Positions 8,580 through 17,068 of a stretch of 64,000 nucleotides of DNA are shown here, in pieces; within the stretch, counting starts at the first letter, position 1, and every line of letters starts with the position of its first letter. The notes beneath the pieces were generated by a model. The model worked only from the letters and a program-made list of their open reading frames with translations. It ran no database searches and was not told the origin of the DNA. The stretch spans positions 124,001 to 188,000 of the forward strand of contig JAEZMV010000012.1 in the NCBI GenBank assembly GCA_023414875.1. The letters are read 5' to 3'. Position numbers and translations under genes: made by a program. This stretch comes from Bacillota bacterium. GTDB taxonomy: Bacteria; Bacillota; Clostridia; Lachnospirales; Lachnospiraceae.

Positions 8580-11500
8580 TTATCGATATAACACGTAATC
8601 CTGTAATTCTCTTATAAATCCGGCACTTGATAACGCTTCAGCTGATTCTTTCGGATACTCTTTGACTGTAAGCCGGTTAAGCGTTGAATAAATTCTTTTC
8701 TTGGCATAATCCTGAGCAAACACAGTTAGTATTTCAGATAAAGCTGTCGTTTCAAAGACTCGTAACACTTTTCCCTGTCGCTCAAATACAGCTACCGGTA
8801 CGCCGGCAAGTAAGGCAACCACTGATCCCGGCAAGCATAAAAATGCTCTGTCCTGTTTATGTGGTAAACATCTTCCCCAGGGCTGTGCAGGGTCAACCGC
8901 TGACAGCCAGATAATCTCTTCCTTGGGGTGTTCCAGTGAATAGATCGTTCCGGTAAAATCCTTCTCTCGAATAAATTGAATCCCTGATAATCCTTCGATA
9001 AAATATCCACGGCGAACGCGTCCCGTATATTCCCAAACACGTAGGGATTCAAGCGCCATCCCCCAGGATATCCCCTGTAAGGTTTCACGGCTTAGAATGA
9101 CCATACGGTCAAAGGCACGCTCCAATTGTTGTTCCATAGTATATGGTATCAGCGGACGAGACAGTTCCCACCGTCCTGTTGTCATTGCCTTTGCTCGTGC
9201 AGCTACACGCTGCCTGGTTGTGGCTTTCTGTAGTTTTTCCTTGCTTAACCATTGACGTATCGGTATGAAATTATCGGCACATACAAGACCTTTTTGCATA
9301 AGCTCCAATAAAGCTTCATAGGGAGAAGCACCTCCCAGAAGGCTCGTAAGCCTTTGCATAAAGCTCGCGCCTTGTTTTAACAAAGCTCCAAAAATCACCC
9401 ATTCATTTCCCTCTAAACTCATTAAAACCTCGGAAAGATCAGCTTCCCAATCAATCGTTTCATAGCTATGAAAGCTGAGACCGGTATCAGGAGATATATG
9501 CCAAAATAGATTACCCTCTGCCAGTAGTGTATCAAGCATTTCAGGACGATAACCGCTAATGCGTGCCGGGAGCAGTACACTTTCCCATAACACCGGAGGA
9601 AAGGGCTGTTCGGCTAGTAGCTTTAATGTCCTTTCCAGCTGTTCACTTGGCGGGGCAGAAATACGCATTCGACCTGCCAGTAAAGCTGCATATCGCTCAG
9701 GTGGCAGGGTTTTTGCCTGATTTCGTCTGCTCTTGATTGTCTCTCTCCTGGCCCTGTCATACAGCTCTGTATGATAATACAGTCCGTCACTTTCAATTAT
9801 GCTCCCACTTTGAACTAAATCATCTAACAGATTTAATGTCAAGTTCTCCGACCAGAGATATCGATCTGATACTTGATCTAAGGAGTGAGCACCTCGATAT
9901 CTTAATGCTCTGACTACGATACGCTTTTTTGTGTCCATATCATCATTTTCCAGCGCATCCTTGTATTTTTGCATATGCTCTGCCGCGATCCATAAACCCG
10001 GTTCGATATAATTAACCTGTCCCTGTTTTGCCAATGTCTCCAGCCATTCAATCGGAACCTCCAATTCACCTGCGATTAAATCACCCTCAATTATTAGTAA
10101 CGAGTGTAATTGTTTTTCATCCTCAGGTAAACGTTTTCTTTCCGATACCCTTGCCAGCTGTTCCGGGGCAGGTGTAATCATCTGAGTATGCTTGAGTGCT
10201 TCTTCAGCAGCATGATAAATACTTGCCGGAGTCGGAGTATAATCATACATCATCGCTGCTTCTGTCTGCTGACGCAGTGGCAGAGACATAGGTGAAGGTG
10301 AATCAAGATAAATTTCACGAACCAGAATAGAACCAGACCGAATTCCGTTTAAGATGAACTCAACCCCGGGGATATCCCAGTAGTCCTCCATACATTCACG
10401 TTTTGTCTCCCTGATAATCGGATGCCTATTATACTGAACTAAAGAATCCAGCATCTCGGCACTGCGTAACCGTTGTATCCATAAAGGCTGACGTCCACGC
10501 TTACGTACACCTGTAAGTAATGCTCGGGCAATATTATATCGAAATGTCAGATTGAACTGGGGAGTTGCCGGTATAATTGCCTCTAATATTGGCTTGATTG
10601 TTTCCGGGTCAATGCCCTGAAGCATGCCTTCCGGTAAATTATAACCTCCGTAAGGAAACAATAAAAAACCATCATTATCATCAATATAACTAATGTTTGA
10701 ACTGGTTTGACGTTTTGCAGCCACCTGAATTAAGATTGCCAGCGGTGCATTAACCTGGCGTCCAAATACGGAATGCACCATCATTTGATGATTTCCTGTT
10801 TCATCACGAAAATGCTCCACAATTATAGTTCGATCATCGGGTAATCCTCCGGTTGCTTCAATCTGTCTTTTGATAAAATCTCCGGCCCCTTGTGCAGCTG
10901 TTTCATCCAGACCAAGCTTACAAAGCTCCTGAAACAGAGCTCCTGTCTCATGTGCATGGTAAAGCTTTCGAAGTATGGCACCGAATGCAAGTCCTGTCTG
11001 CAATCTTCGCCCTCTGATATCTCCCTTCCAGAACGGTAATCTGGCACCAAAGGTTGCCGCTTGTTTAACAATAACATTATCCTTTTGTATACTTACTATC
11101 TTCCAGGCAAAGGTACCTAAAAGGAATTTGTCACCAACTCGTGACTCAAATACAAATTCCTCTTCAACCTCACCAAGCTTAACTCCATTTTCTGATTTTA
11201 CCATATACATGCCTCGGTCGGGAATTGTCCCAGCTGCAGATACTGCCAGCATACGACTGTAGGCATCACCTTCCACACGGTCATGAATTCTGTCATATAG
11301 TATTCTCGGTCGAATCGGTAAATTTCGCTCATGCTCGTAATCCCCTGCCAGCATACATAACACATCTTTGATGTCCTCTTTTGTAACCTCACGAAACGGA
11401 TGGGCACGGGATATAATCTCCAATACTTCATCTACCGAATACCCGTTTCCGGTCGCCATAGATACCAAATGCTGCGCGAGCACATCCAGACACAGTCTGG

Positions 11501-12716
11501 GTGGCTTGGAATACTCTACTCCCCCATTACGTACAACCTCTGCCGTTAGACCGCAATATAGGCCTTCGGCAGCAGCTCTGGGAAAAATATTCATTACACT
11601 GACACGGTTTGGATTATGTCCTGCACGACCAAGGCGTTGCATCGTACTGGATATGGTACGAGGACAGCCTATCTGGAAGACCTGATCAATATCCCCAACA
11701 TCAATACCCAGCTCCATCGAAGAAGTAGCACATAATAATCGTAGATTCCCACTTCTTAAGGAATTCTCCACTTCAAACCGCTGTTCCTTGGATAAACTGC
11801 CATGATGTGTTCTGGCAAAGCCTTCGCCCCCCAATTGGTTGACATAGTAGGCTAGTTTCTCGGCATAGGCACGCCCTTCTACAAAGGCGATGACACTGCG
11901 GGAGCCTTTACAGCGTTCGTACACTGTATTCGAAAGCTCCTGCCAGACTGAGTCCTTCATCGCTGTTCTCGTATAGGATAAGGGGCTTGTCACTACCAGA
12001 CGGATTTCCTTGTGCATCTTTGGAGCTATTATCGCAACCGGCTCCGGTGATAAATACTCGGCAGCTATGCTCAAGGGTTCAATGGTTGCCGAAAGACCAA
12101 TTCTTTGAAGCGGTTTGGGACACAACCTGTCCAGTCTTGCTATGGAGAGCATCAGGTGTGCACCACGTTTTGAGTCAATCATAACATGAAGCTCATCAAT
12201 AATAATCGCACGGGCCGTATGAAGAATGGATTGTCCTGATTTACTGGTCAGCATCAGATAGAGAGATTCCGGAGTTGTAATAAGGATATGCGGAGGCTTT
12301 TTAATCATCCTTTGACGTTCACTCTGAGGTGTATCGCCGGTACGAATTGCTATATTTAAATCAAGATTATGAATCTCAGTATTATATCCGGCTTTTGTTT
12401 CTTCTTCCAAAATGCCGTTTAAAGGACGGCGTAAATTCTCACGGATATCACCAGCCAGTGACTTTAGCGGTGAAACATAAATCAGCTGAAGCTCTTGCTT
12501 AAGTGTCCCTTCACGCATTTGTGCCTTCAATCTGTCTATAAATACCAGAAATGCTGATAAGGTTTTTCCCGTACCGGTCGGCGCAGACACCAACGTATCT
12601 CTACCAAAAGCAATTGCCGGCCAAGCCTCTTTTTGGACTGCGGTCGGCTCGCCAAGGGATTGTTTAAACCAGCTTGCAGTCAGCTTATCAAAAATATCCA
12701 ATGAATTATCAGGCAT
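8580..12716 (-). CDS. lhr: Lhr-like large DEAD/H-box helicase
   Basis: A 1378-residue superfamily 2 helicase. The N-terminal core holds APTGTGKT (residues 45-52), PLKSLAGD, TTPESL (148-153) and DELH (174-177); the second core domain holds a SSMELGIDVGDID segment and QRLGRAGH. A winged-helix region and a roughly 700-residue C-terminal extension follow, the arrangement of Lhr (large helicase-related) proteins, which unwind DNA or RNA-DNA hybrids and are linked to DNA repair. E. coli Lhr is somewhat longer, and this protein should be an Lhr-Core plus partial C-terminal form. AAGGAGAG precedes the ATG. It stands alone, flanked by non-coding DNA on both sides. Confidence 0.9.
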   Translation of the reverse strand: MPDNSLDIFDKLTASWFKQSLGEPTAVQKEAWPAIAFGRDTLVSAPTGTGKTLSAFLVFIDRLKAQMREGTLKQELQLIYVSPLKSLAGDIRENLRRPLNGILEEETKAGYNTEIHNLDLNIAIRTGDTPQSERQRMIKKPPHILITTPESLYLMLTSKSGQSILHTARAIIIDELHVMIDSKRGAHLMLSIARLDRLCPKPLQRIGLSATIEPLSIAAEYLSPEPVAIIAPKMHKEIRLVVTSPLSYTRTAMKDSVWQELSNTVYERCKGSRSVIAFVEGRAYAEKLAYYVNQLGGEGFARTHHGSLSKEQRFEVENSLRSGNLRLLCATSSMELGIDVGDIDQVFQIGCPRTISSTMQRLGRAGHNPNRVSVMNIFPRAAAEGLYCGLTAEVVRNGGVEYSKPPRLCLDVLAQHLVSMATGNGYSVDEVLEIISRAHPFREVTKEDIKDVLCMLAGDYEHERNLPIRPRILYDRIHDRVEGDAYSRMLAVSAAGTIPDRGMYMVKSENGVKLGEVEEEFVFESRVGDKFLLGTFAWKIVSIQKDNVIVKQAATFGARLPFWKGDIRGRRLQTGLAFGAILRKLYHAHETGALFQELCKLGLDETAAQGAGDFIKRQIEATGGLPDDRTIIVEHFRDETGNHQMMVHSVFGRQVNAPLAILIQVAAKRQTSSNISYIDDNDGFLLFPYGGYNLPEGMLQGIDPETIKPILEAIIPATPQFNLTFRYNIARALLTGVRKRGRQPLWIQRLRSAEMLDSLVQYNRHPIIRETKRECMEDYWDIPGVEFILNGIRSGSILVREIYLDSPSPMSLPLRQQTEAAMMYDYTPTPASIYHAAEEALKHTQMITPAPEQLARVSERKRLPEDEKQLHSLLIIEGDLIAGELEVPIEWLETLAKQGQVNYIEPGLWIAAEHMQKYKDALENDDMDTKKRIVVRALRYRGAHSLDQVSDRYLWSENLTLNLLDDLVQSGSIIESDGLYYHTELYDRARRETIKSRRNQAKTLPPERYAALLAGRMRISAPPSEQLERTLKLLAEQPFPPVLWESVLLPARISGYRPEMLDTLLAEGNLFWHISPDTGLSFHSYETIDWEADLSEVLMSLEGNEWVIFGALLKQGASFMQRLTSLLGGASPYEALLELMQKGLVCADNFIPIRQWLSKEKLQKATTRQRVAARAKAMTTGRWELSRPLIPYTMEQQLERAFDRMVILSRETLQGISWGMALESLRVWEYTGRVRRGYFIEGLSGIQFIREKDFTGTIYSLEHPKEEIIWLSAVDPAQPWGRCLPHKQDRAFLCLPGSVVALLAGVPVAVFERQGKVLRVFETTALSEILTVFAQDYAKKRIYSTLNRLTVKEYPKESAEALSSAGFIRELQDYVLYR

Positions 12717-13088
12717 GGGCTCTCTCCTTACTTGCTCTTTATGCTAATTTTTCATAATTATTTCATTATTATCTTTTCGCTTTGTTATTTACTAATATTA
12801 TCGAGGATCGATTATAATTACTTATTCTTATCTATCATTTCTTTTTTGCATGCTGTAACACTTGTTAAAACTCATTGACATTATATCTTATAAATGAATA
12901 ACTTTCCATTATTTTCTTTCTGTCAATCAATATAAGTAAAATAATGAATTCTCTGCGATTACTAGTAATCATTATAAGGGTAAAGACCTGTCATACTGCA
13001 ACTAATTATATGTATCTCTTTTCATATAAACAAATCCCCTACTCATTAGGGTAGGGGATTCATATATTAATTATCGTAAATTATGTAT
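12717..13088. other. Intergenic region, 372 bases
   Basis: It holds the promoter region of lhr (near 12717-12900, no strong boxes recognised) and, at the other end, the terminator of the neighbouring secreted-protein gene. I see no open frame worth calling. Confidence 0.5.
13033..13060 (-). terminator. Terminator of the secreted PPC-like protein gene
   Basis: A perfect 10-bp stem, AATCCCCTAC with GTAGGGGATT around an 8-base loop, begins 28 bases after the stop codon. T residues follow on the minus strand (TTGTTTATATG). Confidence 0.75.
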
Positions 13089-14213
13089 CTATTTTTTTAG
13101 CTGTAATTTATAGAAGCCTGAGGATATCGCCTCATCCTTATATACTTTAATATAATAGGTTCCTTTTGGAAGTTTATCCGAGGTCCAAGTCTCTACAGAA
13201 AATGATTCGTCGGAATCAACATCATATATATACCTATTTACGGAACCGCTTAAATCACCACCAAAAAACTCCAATTTAACTTTTCCTGAGGAAACGCTGC
13301 CTGTAAATAAAATCTCTACCTTTTGACTTTTTGACAGTGTAATCTTATACCAATCCGTTGTTCCTTTTTTATTTGTCGCTGTAAGGCATCCACTAACCGT
13401 TTTTCCGGCTGTCAATTTGACTGCCTTTGCTTTGGTACTGCCGCTTTTTTCTGTAATTGCTGAAAAGGTTGATTTTAATCGAATTATGTCAGAAATACTA
13501 GTAGCCTTGATGTAATAAGTTCCCTTACTAACCGCAAAGCAAACCTTATCACCATTATAACTGTAAACTTCGGAAGAAATCGCCTTCTTTTTACTGTCTA
13601 AAAGCGTAATATAACTTGAATATTCTGATTCAATATTAATCGTCAGGCTTCCGGTTTTAGCAACAACTACTTTATATAATAAAGGTGTCTTAGAATCTAA
13701 GATTCCGGAACAAGCCCATTGCTTATTTTCAAGTGTTTTATTTTCTGCAGAATATAATTGAGAAGCAAATCCGATCTGATAGAAATCTGTCGGTTTAGAA
13801 TCGCTGTAATCACTTACCTTGAACTTTAGGTAATAGGTTCCAGCCTCTGGAATTTCTGATTTTCCGTCATAGGAATTATAATATATTTGCTCTGTGCAAT
13901 CAATATCGGAGTAAATATATTGATCAAGATATAGAGAATCTTTCTCCTCCGGAAATGCAGAAGCACTAACTAATATACCTTTTTCGGGAATATTTATTGG
14001 GTATACTATCTCTTTCGTATCAGCTGGAATACTGATATCATAACTCATTACAGTATTAAGATCTTCATCACTTCCTGTAGTCATAACATGCGTGGTGAGC
14101 TCATCTACCACCTCTGGGGAAGTCGAAACATCCACGTTCCCAACTGCGAATACATTGGCTGACGGAATCAGCATCAGTAAAACTAATAGAATACTTAATA
14201 TTTTTTTCTTCAC
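13089..14213 (-). CDS. Secreted protein with PPC-like beta domains
   Basis: The chosen start is GTG at 14213, since AAGGAG lies 9 bases before it; an ATG 21 bases upstream would place that site inside the gene. The 374-residue product has a clear signal peptide (KKKILSILLVLLMLIPSANVFA) and then three repeats of about 100 residues, each ending in a Gly-Thr-Tyr-Tyr-hydrophobic-Lys strand (residues near 145, 235 and 360). This is the look of bacterial pre-peptidase C-terminal (PPC) domains, which bind or help secrete extracellular enzymes. No catalytic domain is attached, so it may be a surface binding protein. Confidence 0.7.
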   Translation of the reverse strand: MKKKILSILLVLLMLIPSANVFAVGNVDVSTSPEVVDELTTHVMTTGSDEDLNTVMSYDISIPADTKEIVYPINIPEKGILVSASAFPEEKDSLYLDQYIYSDIDCTEQIYYNSYDGKSEIPEAGTYYLKFKVSDYSDSKPTDFYQIGFASQLYSAENKTLENKQWACSGILDSKTPLLYKVVVAKTGSLTINIESEYSSYITLLDSKKKAISSEVYSYNGDKVCFAVSKGTYYIKATSISDIIRLKSTFSAITEKSGSTKAKAVKLTAGKTVSGCLTATNKKGTTDWYKITLSKSQKVEILFTGSVSSGKVKLEFFGGDLSGSVNRYIYDVDSDESFSVETWTSDKLPKGTYYIKVYKDEAISSGFYKLQLKK

Positions 14214-14462
14214 AAGTATTTTCTCCTTAATCATTTGATAATTACATTATAAGGATATACCCGACAATATTCAACGTTTATTTCATAATTTTCTCATTAA
14301 TTACAATTTTTGTTACTCTAGTATGAATTTAAAATTTTTTTAATAGAAAAATTACAAATATTATGTAAAAAATAATAAATCCTGTTGCTTGTCTTAACTA
14401 CATTTGCTAAAATAGATTGTATTCCAACCAAATAACCTATTCAGAAAATATGAGGATATCAG

Positions 14463-15245
14463 ATGAAACTTAAATATAAAAAAGTAATCTTATTAACTAT
14501 GATGAGCACCATGGGAATTGGGTTATTAACCCTTTCCATAACCCCAAATAAAAATGAAACCAAAGAAAGTGTTAAGATTGTAAACGGTGATGAAGCGACC
14601 GTCCTTGCAAATACCAACCCGGCGACTGACAAAGTGGAGGCAGCTAATACGGAGATTTTTGCATTAACGAATAATGCCACTCCTACCCTGATGCCAAGTC
14701 CTTCTCCAAGCCCTTCTCCAACACCACTTCCAGTATATGAGCTTGAAGATGAGGGCTACCCAGAAATTGATGCACTTATGAAGCAATATTATGATGCAAA
14801 ATTAAACTGCGATGTTGACGCAATGAAGAAAATAATGAGTGATTCTACTAATATATCTTCTAAAAAGGTAATGCAGGAGGATGTTAAATTTGTTGAAGAA
14901 TATCAGAATATTAAGAACTATGTGAAAAAAGGATTTAAAGAAGGTACCTACATTGTATATACCTATAATGAGATTAAGTATTTAAATATTAAAACACCCG
15001 CACCTGCGGTTAAAAAATTCTACTTGGCTACCAATGATGCTGGTGAGTTAAAAATATATTCCGGTATCTATGATGATCAAACCGTTGAATATTACAAATC
15101 CAGGGATAATGATGCCGATGTTCAGAACTTAATCGAAGATACCAATAATAAAGGTGAGGAGGCTAAGAAGAACGACGAGTATTTGAAAATCTTCTGGGAG
15201 TCCCTTGATAAGAAGCAGAATACAACAGAAACTGAAAACGAATAA
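14463..15245 (+). CDS. Exported protein with Pro/Ser linker, unknown function
   Basis: The 260-residue product has an N-terminal hydrophobic segment (residues 8-27) acting as signal or anchor, a spacer, a repetitive Ser-Pro linker (PSPSPSPSPTPLP near 80) and a C-terminal domain of about 160 residues. The domain starts with DALMKQYYDAKLNCDVDAMKK, a helical opening often seen in NTF2/SnoaL-like folds of exported clostridial proteins; that fold reading is tentative. GAGGAT precedes the ATG by 5 bases. A strong terminator follows, so it is monocistronic. Confidence 0.7.
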   Translation: MKLKYKKVILLTMMSTMGIGLLTLSITPNKNETKESVKIVNGDEATVLANTNPATDKVEAANTEIFALTNNATPTLMPSPSPSPSPTPLPVYELEDEGYPEIDALMKQYYDAKLNCDVDAMKKIMSDSTNISSKKVMQEDVKFVEEYQNIKNYVKKGFKEGTYIVYTYNEIKYLNIKTPAPAVKKFYLATNDAGELKIYSGIYDDQTVEYYKSRDNDADVQNLIEDTNNKGEEAKKNDEYLKIFWESLDKKQNTTETENE

Positions 15246-15257
15246 ATATGATGCTAG

Positions 15258-15301
15258 CGAACCCCTTTTATTAGACAACCCAGTCTAATAAAAGGGGTTC
15301 G
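15258..15301. terminator. Bidirectional terminator
   Basis: A 19-bp near-perfect stem (CGAACCCCTTTTATTAGAC with its complement) around a short AACCCA loop separates the exported-protein gene from the convergent carbamoyltransferase-like gene. TTGTTG follows on the plus strand. Confidence 0.85.
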
Positions 15302-15360
15302 TTGTTGAGTTATTCTATACCTAAGTTTATAATGAAATTATTGTTCATCTAACGTTTTTA

Positions 15361-16260
15361 TTAGCTACATATAAATTCAAGGATGGCGTTCTGACTATGT
15401 AATAAATAATTCTTATCTTCGTAATTCTTACAGAACTTAGATAACATCGCATCCTCGGAAACCTCTTGTCCCCTTGTTACCGGAGGACAAGGCAGGAATA
15501 ATGATCTATCATGTGTTTTCTTTAACAGGCTACCCGTAATTTGATAAGGTAGAAATAACTTTTTAATCATTTCTTTTTCATCCTCATTCGAGGTATGTGG
15601 CCAACAGTCCGTATATACGATATCTGCATATTTAATACAGGAATCAAGATCAGAGGTTACAGTTATCTCACCCAATGCTTTTGCATTCATATTCTTTATC
15701 AAACGATCTTTTGCCAAGTAATTTTCTGGTGCAACTTGTGTTACCTGAATAGGAAAACCGACAGCTGCTTCAAACCAGCTCATACACAGGTTAGTAACCT
15801 CTCCAACAAACACTACTTTAAGTCCTTCCAATGACTTTCTTTCTCTTCTAATAAATTGTAGGTCACCCATTACTTCACACGGATGGCTAAACTCAGTCCT
15901 TGCATTGATAATCGGAATTTTAATATATTCTGAGAGGTATGTTAGATCCTGATGGCATTTCGCCCTTATAATCAATGCATGATACCAATTTTGAAGATAA
16001 TATCCTATATCCTGCAACGGTTCATCAATTCCTAATTCACCTGGGATATATGATACATCTGCACCTAAAGCTTTGGCTCCTAATTCAAAGGCCAAACGAT
16101 TACGAAAACCATTTCCATAGAACCATAAACCTATATTCTTATTTTTTAAGCTCCTTGGCATCTGATTGTTTCGCCAGGCTGTTGCAAGATAATCAGCCCT
16201 ATCTAATATACCAACTAATTCCTCATGGGTAAAATCAAGTAAAGATATAAAGTGCTTCAT
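15361..16260 (-). CDS. Divergent ornithine/aspartate carbamoyltransferase-family protein
   Basis: The ATG at 16260 was chosen because GGAGG lies 5 bases upstream; four more upstream Met codons lack sites. The 299-residue product has the two-domain transcarbamylase plan: an N-terminal carbamoyl-phosphate domain, then HPCEVMGD at 126-133 (canonical HPCQ) and a C-terminal domain with GLKVVFVGEV and LPCPP (canonical HCLP). The carbamoyl-phosphate loop, normally STRTR, reads GFRNR here at 51-55: both Arg are kept but Ser/Thr are lost. It therefore probably differs in substrate or rate from true OTCase. No arginine-pathway genes are adjacent. Confidence 0.8.
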   Translation of the reverse strand: MKHFISLLDFTHEELVGILDRADYLATAWRNNQMPRSLKNKNIGLWFYGNGFRNRLAFELGAKALGADVSYIPGELGIDEPLQDIGYYLQNWYHALIIRAKCHQDLTYLSEYIKIPIINARTEFSHPCEVMGDLQFIRRERKSLEGLKVVFVGEVTNLCMSWFEAAVGFPIQVTQVAPENYLAKDRLIKNMNAKALGEITVTSDLDSCIKYADIVYTDCWPHTSNEDEKEMIKKLFLPYQITGSLLKKTHDRSLFLPCPPVTRGQEVSEDAMLSKFCKNYEDKNYLLHSQNAILEFICS

Positions 16261-16534
16261 TATAACCTCCATAATATTCTTAATCATGTGATGTAATAGC
16301 TCCTTCATTCGCAACACGCTTTCGCTTGTATGAAGTACGTTACGACTCTCATACAGTTGCTTATCGAATGAGTTACTTTATTAATATCCAGATTTTTCTT
16401 TTACTTTATTATACTTTAAATGATAAATTTTTCAATAAAAGATTCTTTCACATAAGCATAAAAGAACGTTTCATTTAATCACCCATTTCAGTAAAGAAGA
16501 TATGATAATATAAAGCATAATATCGGAGTTTCAT

Positions 16535-16879
16535 ATGGCTTCTACGTATTCTATTACTATAAATAAGAACAACCATACTCTCACACTCTATCAGAACGGA
16601 AAGTTTTTAAAACAATATCCGGTTGCAATAGGTAAAGCAAGTACACCAACACCCAGCGGCAACTATAGGATCATCAATAAAGCTGTTAATCCGGGAGGTC
16701 CTTACGGAGCAAGGTGGATGGGTTTAAACATACCTGGTGGAGGCTATGGTATTCACGGGACAAATAATCCAGGTTCGATTGGTAAGAACATCTCTAATGG
16801 ATGTATCCGTATGCATAATAATAATGTCATTGATTTATTTAATCTCGTTCCGATTGGAACCGCTGTAAATATTGTATAA
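16535..16879 (+). CDS. Small L,D-transpeptidase (YkuD domain)
   Basis: The 114 residues are almost entirely one YkuD catalytic domain: an N-terminal strand pair, TPTPSGNY, GIHGTNN with His74, and SNGCIRM with the nucleophile Cys90. Such enzymes form 3-3 peptidoglycan cross-links or attach proteins to the cell wall. Unusually, no signal peptide, LysM or membrane segment is present, so export is unexplained; similar stand-alone copies exist in clostridia and some act on spore cortex or forespore wall. GGAG precedes the ATG. Confidence 0.88.
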   Translation: MASTYSITINKNNHTLTLYQNGKFLKQYPVAIGKASTPTPSGNYRIINKAVNPGGPYGARWMGLNIPGGGYGIHGTNNPGSIGKNISNGCIRMHNNNVIDLFNLVPIGTAVNIV

Positions 16880-16987
16880 CAAAAAGCAACACTTGTTTCC
16901 AAGAATATTTATTACTAATGAAAAGTCAATTTATTAATTCTGCTACCACATGTACTTTTGATTTCATATCCTCACATCCATGTATAA

Positions 16988-17016
16988 ATAGCCTGCCGTG
17001 ATATGCGGCAGGCTAT
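16988..17016. terminator. Bidirectional terminator
   Basis: A perfect 11-bp stem, ATAGCCTGCCG with CGGCAGGCTAT around TGATATG, between the convergent transpeptidase and amidase genes, followed by TTGTAT. Confidence 0.85.
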
Positions 17017-17068
17017 TTGTATATGGACTGAACCATTATTTACTTGGTTTAAGTATTTTATCTGAATT

